A DNA stretch of 37,013 nucleotides from Myxococcales bacterium. Its GTDB lineage: Bacteria > Myxococcota_A > Polyangia > Haliangiales > Haliangiaceae. Location of the stretch: contig JAEUJY010000003.1 in the NCBI GenBank assembly GCA_016794525.1, positions 1 to 37,013 of the forward strand, read 5' to 3'. Position numbers and translations under genes: made by a program. Of this stretch, positions 20,208 to 26,419 are shown piece by piece. The notes beneath the pieces are model-generated. The model was not told where the DNA came from and did not search any database. It worked only from the letters and a program-made list of their open reading frames with translations. Within the stretch, counting starts at the first letter, position 1. Every line of letters starts with the position of its first letter.

Positions 20208-20238
20208 CGATCGGGGGGCGGCTCACGAGGAGGGTCTT

Positions 20239-20715
20239 ATGAGCGAGATCATCAAGAAGCCCGAAGCGAACGTGGCCGAGTGGGACCCGATGCGGATGAT
20301 GCGCGAGATGCTGCGCTGGGATCCGTTCAGCGAGATGGCGCCGCTGGTCGGCGTGCCGACGCTGGCCCGGGTCGGCTGGAACCCGCGGTTCGAGGTCACC
20401 GAGACCGTCGACGCGTACTTCTTCAAGGGCGACCTGCCCGGCGTGAAGCGCGAGGAGCTGGAGATCTCGGCGACCGGCAACCGGCTGCAGATCACCGGCA
20501 AGCGCGAGCGCGAGCAGGAGACCAAGTCCGAGACCGTGTTCGCCTACGAGCGCGAGTTCGGCAGCTTCATGCGCACGTTCACGCTGCCCGAGTCGGCGGA
20601 CGTCGAGCACGCCAAGAGCGAGCTCAAGGACGGCGTCTTGACGCTGGTCATCCCGAAGAAGGCCGGGATGCAGGCGAAGAAGATCGCGATCGGCTCACCC
20701 GCCGGCAAGTCGTGA
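20239..20715 (+). CDS. small heat-shock protein, Hsp20/alpha-crystallin family
   Basis: 158 residues. An N-terminal arm rich in Met, Trp and Pro (WDPMRMMREMLRWDPF) precedes an alpha-crystallin domain at about 47-145: PRFEVTETVDAYFFKGDLPGV, then ITGKRE, FAYERxFGSFMRTFTLP and LKDGVLTLVIPK. The tail includes the partner-binding IAIG motif (an I-x-I variant). These ATP-independent chaperones form oligomers that hold unfolding proteins; in myxobacteria they are made in heat shock and development. A very strong Shine-Dalgarno (GAGGAGGG, 4 bases upstream) fixes the start. No CIRCE element is seen; the control region instead has a sigma-54-type promoter. An 18-bp hairpin follows the stop. Confidence 0.96.
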   Translation: MSEIIKKPEANVAEWDPMRMMREMLRWDPFSEMAPLVGVPTLARVGWNPRFEVTETVDAYFFKGDLPGVKREELEISATGNRLQITGKREREQETKSETVFAYEREFGSFMRTFTLPESADVEHAKSELKDGVLTLVIPKKAGMQAKKIAIGSPAGKS

Positions 20716-20718
20716 CCC

Positions 20719-20760
20719 CAGGTCGCCGCGCGACGCCCTCGGCGTCGCGAAGGCGACCTG
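20719..20760. terminator. long perfect-arm hairpin between hsp20 and the convergent CX4CH lipoprotein gene
   Basis: Outer arms CAGGTCGCC and GGCGACCTG, inner arms CGCGACGCC and GGCGTCGCG, triloop CTC: 18 paired bases with only a 1-by-2 internal loop. It begins 4 bases after the hsp20 stop and is symmetrical, so it could serve both convergent genes. No T run follows. Confidence 0.65.
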
Positions 20761-20778
20761 CCCGTGCCCGTGCCCGGG

Positions 20779-20817
20779 GCTGCCGAGCACCAGCGCAGAG
20801 CGCCGTTGCGCGGCAGC
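20779..20817. terminator. second hairpin of the convergent junction
   Basis: GCTGCCG pairs with CGGCAGC across a 25-base loop that can fold further (GCGC with GCGC). It reaches the stop codon of the minus-strand lipoprotein gene, so it may be that gene's terminator. Confidence 0.4.
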
Positions 20818-21353
20818 TAGGGAAGGTGGATGCGGTTGCCGGTGGCGTGGCAGCCCGCGGCGTTGCAGTTGGGCTGGTTGACCATCGCGGTCATCGCCAT
20901 GTCGGTGTTGGGGCACAGGCTGGCCTTGGCCCGCACCGGCAGCGTGATCGGCGTCTCGAGGTAGAAGTTGCCGTTGCTGGCGGTGACCATCTTGGTCGGC
21001 GTGCCCATGCCGTTGGGCAGGAGGATGGTCGCGCCGGCCAGCGGCGTGGTGCCGGCGGCCGAGGTGTAGAGCGTGCCCGCCAGGTAGAAGCGCGGCACGC
21101 CCTGGGTGGCGCCGTCGTGGCAACCCTGGCCGATGCACGCGGTGCCGGGGTTGTGCTGGCCGTTGGGCGGCACCGCCGCGGGCTCGCAGTTGGCGTTGCC
21201 GCCGCCGTCGCCGCCACCGCCGCCACCGCCGTCGCCACCACCGCCGCCGCTGTCGATCCCGCTCGCGGCGTCGACGTCGCCCGGCTGGGCGTTGGGGTCG
21301 CCGACCGTGCAGGCGACCAGGAGCAACGACGCGAGGGCGAGGGTCCGGACCAT
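20817..21353 (-). CDS. lipoprotein with two CX4CH motifs and a carboxypeptidase-regulatory-like core
   Basis: 178 residues. Signal peptide with lipobox (LLLVAC, Cys 15), then an Asp/Gly-rich linker with long Gly runs (about 25-52). The folded part begins at HNPGTACIGQGCHDG, which has C-x4-C-H, passes through a CarboxypepD_reg-like stretch (FYLAGTLYTSAAGTTPLAGATILL, with SNGNFYLE), and ends CNAAGCHATGNRIHLP, again C-x4-C-H. C-x4-C-H is a rarer haem c attachment motif (best known in cytochrome c3); alternatively the four Cys and two His may bind metal. No named family can be assigned from the sequence. The gene has TACCGT 6 bases before its ATG and a perfect palindrome upstream of that. Confidence 0.75.
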   Translation of the reverse strand: MVRTLALASLLLVACTVGDPNAQPGDVDAASGIDSGGGGGDGGGGGGGDGGGNANCEPAAVPPNGQHNPGTACIGQGCHDGATQGVPRFYLAGTLYTSAAGTTPLAGATILLPNGMGTPTKMVTASNGNFYLETPITLPVRAKASLCPNTDMAMTAMVNQPNCNAAGCHATGNRIHLP

Positions 21354-21359
21354 GTTCCC

Positions 21360-21365
21360 ACGGTA
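21360..21365 (-). promoter_or_regulatory. -10 hexamer of the CX4CH lipoprotein gene
   Basis: TACCGT on the minus strand, 6 bases before the ATG, no Shine-Dalgarno. Confidence 0.45.
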
Positions 21366-21390
21366 CAGCAAGGCCCAGGCCGGTCCGCGG

Positions 21391-21414
21391 CGATTGCGCA
21401 ACGATGCGCAATCG
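21391..21414. promoter_or_regulatory. perfect 10-bp inverted repeat in a divergent promoter region
   Basis: CGATTGCGCA, loop ACGA, TGCGCAATCG. It lies between the divergent CX4CH lipoprotein and protease genes, centred about 49 bases upstream of the predicted start point of the lipoprotein gene, which suits a regulator site. Pairing can extend by three further base pairs including one G-T. Confidence 0.5.
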
Positions 21415-21557
21415 CTGCGTCGGAGGGTGCAACCGGCGGTCCTCGGCTGGGGAGCGCGGGCCCCGCACCGGGGCTCGCCGCCCTCGGCAAGTAGGCGATC
21501 TGGCTCGCTGCGATCGCGCCGCGGGGGAGGCGTGGCCCGTGCAATGCTCGGGGCCTC

Positions 21558-22508
21558 GTGCGCGAACCGTCCGAGCACCGCCTGCAGCGATCGGCGCCCG
21601 CGGCCGTGCTCGGGCTGCTGCTCGCGATGGCCGCCGCCGGCTGCGTCGAGCCGGCTCCGGGCCTCGGCGAGCGGGTCGATCCGGTCATCGGCGGCACGCC
21701 GACCCCAGCCGGCGCGCACCCGGCGGTCGGCGCGCTGGTCGAGGGCAACGGCGTCACCTGCACCGGCACGCTGATCGCGCCCGACGCGGTGCTGACCGCG
21801 GCCCACTGCTTGCCGCTCGATGGACCGCTGCCCGGGTTCACGCTGGCCCTCGACGCCCGCACCGCCACGCCGCTGGCCGCGGCCGCCGCGACCAGCCACC
21901 CGATGTGGGACATCGATCGGGCGATCGTCGACGGACCGACCCAGTTCTACGACCTCGCGATCCTGCGGCTGGCGGCGCCGGTGACCGACGTCGCGCCGAT
22001 GATCCTGGCCGGCCCGCGCGAGGCCCACGACGTCGGCGACGGCACGGTCGTCACGATGGTCGGCTACGGCGAGACCATCGACGGCGACCCGGCGTCGGCC
22101 GGCGTGAAGGCCGCGGCCGACGCGACGATCACCGCCACCAGCCCCAGCGAGCTGCAGGTCAGCGCCGCCGGCGAGCCGCAGAACTGCTACGGCGACTCCG
22201 GCGGCCCGGCGGTGCTCGACCTCGGGCGCGGCGATCGCCTGATCGGCGTGGTGTCGCGCGGCGCGACCGTCGCGCCGACCTGCGATCAGGGCACGGTCGA
22301 CACCCGCGCCGACTACTACCTGTCGTGGATCCGCCAGCAGGTGCCGGCGGTGTGCGGCGGCGACGACGAGTGCGCCGGCGGCCCCGGCCCGGGCTACGGC
22401 GCCGACGTGACCGGGGGCTGCGCCTCGGCCGGCGGCGGCGGCAGCCTCGGGATCGCGCTGGCGATCGTCGCCGCGCTCGGGCGTCGTCGCCGGCGCCCGA
22501 TCGAGTAG
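21558..22508 (+). CDS. trypsin-fold (S1) serine protease with MYXO-CTERM-like tail
   Basis: 316 residues. The N-terminal signal ends AMAAAGC, a lipobox. A short propeptide leads to PVIGGTP, the S1 activation site. The catalytic triad is clear: His in LTAAHC, Asp in YDLAIL, Ser in GDSGGP. The residue at the base of the S1 pocket, two before the Cys of NCYGDSGGP, is Gln, not Asp, so Lys/Arg specificity is not expected. After the domain come a Cys/Gly linker and a C-terminal GGCASAGGGGS, hydrophobic segment and RRRRR: the MYXO-CTERM anchoring pattern processed in myxobacteria. The protein may thus carry anchors at both ends. GTG start; no clear Shine-Dalgarno. It is followed after 9 bases by the methyltransferase. 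Confidence 0.9.
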   Translation: MREPSEHRLQRSAPAAVLGLLLAMAAAGCVEPAPGLGERVDPVIGGTPTPAGAHPAVGALVEGNGVTCTGTLIAPDAVLTAAHCLPLDGPLPGFTLALDARTATPLAAAAATSHPMWDIDRAIVDGPTQFYDLAILRLAAPVTDVAPMILAGPREAHDVGDGTVVTMVGYGETIDGDPASAGVKAAADATITATSPSELQVSAAGEPQNCYGDSGGPAVLDLGRGDRLIGVVSRGATVAPTCDQGTVDTRADYYLSWIRQQVPAVCGGDDECAGGPGPGYGADVTGGCASAGGGGSLGIALAIVAALGRRRRRPIE

Positions 22509-22511
22509 GCT
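22506..22511 (+). promoter_or_regulatory. -10 hexamer of the RlmI-like gene, overlapping the protease stop codon
   Basis: TAGGCT, 6 bases before the GTG at 22518. Its first three bases are the TAG stop of the protease gene. No Shine-Dalgarno. Confidence 0.4.
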
Positions 22512-22517
22512 GCGCCG

Positions 22518-23699
22518 GTGGCCGCGCCCACCGTGATCCTGCCCGCCGAGGCCGCCGCGTTCGTCGCCGCCGGCGGCCGCGACGTCGACACCGCCAAGCT
22601 GGCCGAGGCCGCCGCGCTGGCGGCCGGCGCGGTGGTGCCGCTGGTCGATCCGCGCGGCGACGAGCTGGGCGTGGCGATCCACGATCCCGACAACCAGCGG
22701 CTGCGGGTGATGGTCACGCCGGCCGACGGCTTCCCGACCGTGAGCGGCGCGGTGCTGGGCTGGCGGGTCGAGCGCGCGCTCACCTGGCGCAAGCAGCTGG
22801 GCCTGCCCGGCGAGGACGCGACCTACCGCGTGCTCAACGGCGCCGGCGACGGCGTCCCCGGCTTCACCTGCGACGTGCTCGGCCGCTACGCGGTGCTGTA
22901 CGCGTACGCGCCGGCGCTGGTGCCGTGGGCGCGGCAGCTGGCCGAGGCGGTGCGCGGCTTCGTCGGCGTCCGCGGCGTCGTCGTCAAGGTGCGCGCCCGC
23001 GGCGGCGCCAGCGACGTCACCCAGGAGATCGTCGGCGAGACCCCGCCCGAGCGCTACTGGGCCGCCGAGCACGGCGTCGGCGTCGAGATCCACCCGCTGG
23101 GCGGCCTCAACGTCGGGCTGTTCACCGACATGCGCGAGGAGCGCCAGCGGCTGGGCCGGTTCGTCGGCGGCGGCGCGGTCGCCAACCTGTTCTCGTACAC
23201 CGCGATGCTGTCGTTGACGTGCGCCCGGGCCGGCGCGGCCAGCGTCGTGTCGGTCGACACCTCCGACGGCGTCGCCGCGTGGGCCCGCGGCAACTTCGCG
23301 CGCGCCGGCTTCGCGCCCGACGATGCGCGCTGGCGGTTCGAGACCGGCGACGCGGTCCGCTACCTCGCCCGCGCGGCCAAGGCCAAGGAGCGCTACCGGC
23401 TGATCGTGATCGATCCGCCGACGTTCTCGACCGCGCGCGGCGCGCCGTGGGTGCTCGATCGCGACTACCCGGCGCTGATCGCCCAGGCCGCGGCGGTGCT
23501 CGAGCCGGGCGGGGTGCTGTGGCTGGCCGCCAACACCCACGAGCTCGGCTCGCTGACCCGGCTGGTCGGCAAGGGCCTTAAGGCCGCGGGCAAGGACGGC
23601 GCGATCGTCGCCCAGGGCGGCCTGCCGGCCGACTACCCGACGGTGGCGGCGCAGCCGCGCGATCGCTACCTGCAGATCGTCGTCGTCCGCGTCGCGTAG
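22518..23699 (+). CDS. RlmI/RlmK-like SAM-dependent 23S rRNA methyltransferase
   Basis: 393 residues, matching COG1092 length. The N-terminal ~80 residues look like a small PUA-type RNA-binding region (AGAVVPLVDPRGDELGVAIHDP). The central part has the family motifs RVLNGAGDGVPGFTCD and GLNVGLFTDMREER. The Rossmann methyltransferase domain shows NLFSYTAMLSL (SAM loop), VVSVDTSD and the DPPTFS catalytic motif. COG1092 enzymes methylate cytosine C5 or guanine in 23S rRNA, in the cytoplasm; which base is modified here cannot be decided. GTG start with no Shine-Dalgarno. Convergent with the membrane protein gene, 11 bases between stops. Confidence 0.9.
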   Translation: MAAPTVILPAEAAAFVAAGGRDVDTAKLAEAAALAAGAVVPLVDPRGDELGVAIHDPDNQRLRVMVTPADGFPTVSGAVLGWRVERALTWRKQLGLPGEDATYRVLNGAGDGVPGFTCDVLGRYAVLYAYAPALVPWARQLAEAVRGFVGVRGVVVKVRARGGASDVTQEIVGETPPERYWAAEHGVGVEIHPLGGLNVGLFTDMREERQRLGRFVGGGAVANLFSYTAMLSLTCARAGAASVVSVDTSDGVAAWARGNFARAGFAPDDARWRFETGDAVRYLARAAKAKERYRLIVIDPPTFSTARGAPWVLDRDYPALIAQAAAVLEPGGVLWLAANTHELGSLTRLVGKGLKAAGKDGAIVAQGGLPADYPTVAAQPRDRYLQIVVVRVA

Positions 23700-23710
23700 C
23701 GCCGGGCGCG

Positions 23711-24412
23711 TCAGCCGGCCGGCCGGCCGCGCGCCGCGACCAGCCGCTCGATCACGCCGGGGTTGTGGACGCCGCCGATCGGCGTCGTGAACGCGCCGAG
23801 CGCCGACTCGATCACCAGCTGGCCGCGGGCGCGGTGGGCCGGGCCGAGATCGCGCCACGGGACGCCGGTGTCGCGGGTCATCAGCCCGTAGCCGGTGAGC
23901 TGGTGGCGCCCGTACGTGAGCGGGTGCCCCTCGCGCAGCCGGGCCTCGACCTCGCGGAGCTGGCGCGGGCCGACGCCGGCCTCGATCGCCGCCACCAGCG
24001 GCCCGAGGTCGTCGGCGTGGCCGGCGATCGCCGTGGTCGCGTCGCGGGTCGCGATGGTCAGCGTCGCCGGCAGCGGCCCCTGATCGGGCGTGGCGTCGAT
24101 GGTGACGACGAGGACGTCGGCCCACGCGACGTCGGCGATCGCGCGCAGGCCGCGCTCGTGGACGTCGGCGTTGGTCGCCGGCTGGACCGCGCGTCGACCC
24201 TTGATCCGGTCGGCGATGCCGATGACGCCGATCGCGCCGAACGCGACCGCCATGCTCAGCTGCCCCGCGACCGCGCCCAGCGCGCTCAGCGCGCTCGCGG
24301 CGATCGCGTACGGCGTGCGTACGTTGGGGGCCGGCGGCGGTCGCGGGATCACGTACCGCTGGAGGCGCGCCCCCAGCGGATCGGCCGTGCCGCGGAACGG
24401 CGCGTCGCTCAT
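23711..24412 (-). CDS. membrane protein coupled to a GMC oxidoreductase
   Basis: 233 residues. Two adjacent hydrophobic helices at about 34-67 (YAIAASALSALGAVAGQL and MAVAFGAIGVIGIAD) form a hairpin, with a short N-terminal tail. The remaining ~165 residues are soluble and beta-rich; the ending (VPWRDL, RGQLVIES, FTTPI, HNPGVIERLV) resembles bacterial PH-like domains, but this is a weak resemblance. Its ATG overlaps the TGA of the GMC gene (ATGA), so the two proteins are made together and probably work together, perhaps with this one tethering the enzyme or a quinone partner to the membrane (inference). Confidence 0.75.
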   Translation of the reverse strand: MSDAPFRGTADPLGARLQRYVIPRPPPAPNVRTPYAIAASALSALGAVAGQLSMAVAFGAIGVIGIADRIKGRRAVQPATNADVHERGLRAIADVAWADVLVVTIDATPDQGPLPATLTIATRDATTAIAGHADDLGPLVAAIEAGVGPRQLREVEARLREGHPLTYGRHQLTGYGLMTRDTGVPWRDLGPAHRARGQLVIESALGAFTTPIGGVHNPGVIERLVAARGRPAG

Positions 24413-26301
24413 CCCAGGCGGGCGGCCAGGCGCTCGGCGGCGCGGGTGGCGAGCGCCATGATCGTGAGCTGCGGGTTGACGCCGAGCGAGCTGGGCACCG
24501 AGGCGCCGTCGACGACGTACAGGCCGGGCGTGCCGTGGACCTGATGATCGGGGTCGACCACCGACGACGCCGGATCGGGACCGAGCCGCGCCGTGCCGAG
24601 CGGGTGGTACGCCGACAGCTCCAGGTCGCTGGCCGAGATCGTCGCGGCGCGGAACCGCGCCAGGTCGGCCTCGCCGCGCAGCTCCATGAAGCCGTGGACC
24701 GGCATCATCACGGAGCGCGCGCCGGCGGCGAAGAACACCCGGGCCAGGATGTCGAGGCCGCGGTGCATCCGCGCCAGATCGGCCTGGTTGAGCACGTAGG
24801 TGATGACCGGGCGGCCGCGCACCTGCCGCACCCGGCCGCGCGAGGTGTCCGACACCATCAGCCCGAAGCTGGCGATGCGCTCGAACCGCTCGCACAGATC
24901 GACCAGCCGCGGGCCGAGGTGTGGCATCAGCGCGGCGGTGAACTCGAGCGGGGTCGCCGCGCCCTCGAACAGGATGCCGTCGTCGTGGAACTCCTCGATC
25001 GCCAGGCTCTGCGGCACGCCGCGCCAGCTGGCGATCGACTCGTCGAACTCGGCCAGCGCGCCGGCCGCCGGGTGGATCGACAGGTTGCGGCCGAGCTGCC
25101 CGGAGCCGCCGCCCACGCCGTTCCGCTCGAGGAACCCCGGCGTCATGATCGAGCCGCAGGCGACGACGACCGCGCGGGCGCGGACCGTCAGCGTGCGGCC
25201 GTTGGCGGTCCGGGCGGTGACGCCGACCGCGCGGCCGCCCTCGATGATGATCCGATCGGCGCGGGCGTGGGTGAACAGCTCGGCGCCGGCCCGCAGCGCC
25301 AGCGGCACGTACGACACGTTGGTCGAGCGCTTGGCGTCGGTCGGGCAGCCGAAGCAGCACACGCCCTGACCGTCGCAGTCGGGCGCGTTGCGCTTGAGCG
25401 GCGCGTGGCGGTAGCCGAGCGCGTCGCAGCCGCGGGCGATGACCCGGGCGCAGCCGCCGAGGATCTCGGGGCGGGTCGGCGCCACGCCGAGCACCCGCTC
25501 GACCCGCTGGTAGTACGGATCGAGGTGGTCGGCGGTGAACTCGCGCAGGCCGAAGTCGTCGCGCCAGTGGGCCAGCACGTGCTCGGGCACGCGGTAGCAG
25601 GTGCCGGAGTTGACCGTCGTGGTGCCGCCGACGGTGACGCCGAGCGGGATCGGGATCGCGACGTTGCCGATCGACATCGTCGTGCCGCCGGCGCGGTACA
25701 TCTGCTGCTGCATCGCGAACGGGCGGCCGGTGAACTCGTGGCGCTCGAAGTAGCGGCCCTCCTCGATCATCACCACCGCGACGCCGGCCTCGGCCAGCTC
25801 GCGCGCCACGACCGCGCCGCCGGCGCCGGTGCCGATCACGACCGCGTCGACCTCGAGCGCCAGATCGCCGTCGGCGGTCGCCAGGTCGTGGACGCGCTCG
25901 CGCGGGTAGGGGGCGCGGGCCTCCTTCTGGCCGCGGATCTCGTAGACGCAGCCGAGCTGGCGGTACAGCGCCGGATCGTCGAAGTGCGCGACCTTGAGCG
26001 GCACCACCAGCGCCCGCACCGCGGTGCGGCGCACCAGATCGCCCGCGCTCCAGCGCTCGAGCATCGCCAGCCGATCGGCGAGCTCCAGCCGGGCGAAGCG
26101 GCGCCGGTGGGTCAGGAGCGCGGCGGCGTCGAGCGCGCCGAGCAGCGCGCCCAGGCCGCGCTCGGCGAGCGCCGGCACCCGGGCCAGCACCGCCTCGACC
26201 CGGCCGATCGTGTGCAGGCCGGCGGCGGGCAAGAACCGACCCGCCGGCAGCGCGGCCTCGGCCACCGCCACGTACGTCGCGCGCTGCGCTGGAGAGAGCA
26301 C
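24409..26301 (-). CDS. GMC-family FAD oxidoreductase, long-chain alcohol oxidase-like
   Basis: 630 residues. An N-terminal helical region (1-150) of the kind seen in long-chain alcohol oxidases is followed by the FAD loop VVIGTGAGGAV (157-162 is GTGAGG), Glu in MIEEG for the ribose, then GGTTTVNSGTC in the FAD-binding domain. A cysteine-rich segment CDGQGVCCFGCPTDAKRS is shared with bacterial GMC enzymes acting on lipophilic alcohols or sterols. The active-site His is in SAYHPLGTARLG and the C-terminal GVNPQLTIMALA closes the FAD site. Substrate unknown; a lipid alcohol is likely. The GTG start is backed by a complete promoter, TTGAAC-18-TACGCT, 7 bases upstream. Confidence 0.92.
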   Translation of the reverse strand: MLSPAQRATYVAVAEAALPAGRFLPAAGLHTIGRVEAVLARVPALAERGLGALLGALDAAALLTHRRRFARLELADRLAMLERWSAGDLVRRTAVRALVVPLKVAHFDDPALYRQLGCVYEIRGQKEARAPYPRERVHDLATADGDLALEVDAVVIGTGAGGAVVARELAEAGVAVVMIEEGRYFERHEFTGRPFAMQQQMYRAGGTTMSIGNVAIPIPLGVTVGGTTTVNSGTCYRVPEHVLAHWRDDFGLREFTADHLDPYYQRVERVLGVAPTRPEILGGCARVIARGCDALGYRHAPLKRNAPDCDGQGVCCFGCPTDAKRSTNVSYVPLALRAGAELFTHARADRIIIEGGRAVGVTARTANGRTLTVRARAVVVACGSIMTPGFLERNGVGGGSGQLGRNLSIHPAAGALAEFDESIASWRGVPQSLAIEEFHDDGILFEGAATPLEFTAALMPHLGPRLVDLCERFERIASFGLMVSDTSRGRVRQVRGRPVITYVLNQADLARMHRGLDILARVFFAAGARSVMMPVHGFMELRGEADLARFRAATISASDLELSAYHPLGTARLGPDPASSVVDPDHQVHGTPGLYVVDGASVPSSLGVNPQLTIMALATRAAERLAARLG

Positions 26302-26308
26302 GGCCCCG

Positions 26309-26338
26309 AGCGTAGCGCCGCTCGGTCCAATGGTTCAA
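26309..26338 (-). promoter_or_regulatory. promoter of the GMC-membrane protein operon
   Basis: Reading on the minus strand: TTGAAC (26338-26333), 18 bases, TACGCT (26314-26309), then 7 bases to the GTG. The predicted transcript starts at the start codon. Confidence 0.6.
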
Positions 26339-26384
26339 CAGGTGAGGGCGCGTCAGCACGCGGCACGCGGTCGCGCGGCGAGGT

Positions 26385-26419
26385 CAGCGCGCGTAGCGCG
26401 CCCGCGTCACTGCGCGCTG
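26385..26419 (-). terminator. hairpin at the end of the HEAT/barrel gene
   Basis: CAGCGCGC pairs with GCGCGCTG across a GC-rich loop; it spans the stop codon at 26407. Tentative, given the base composition. Confidence 0.3.

Noticed and set aside
20099-20238. CIRCE operator or heat-shock-sigma promoter before hsp20
   Set aside because: No TTAGCACTC-N9-GAGTGCTAA and no good heat-shock -35/-10 pair found; the -24/-12 match is better.
21190-21260. GCC/CCG-rich simple repeat
   Set aside because: It encodes the Gly-run linker of the CX4CH lipoprotein and needs no separate explanation.
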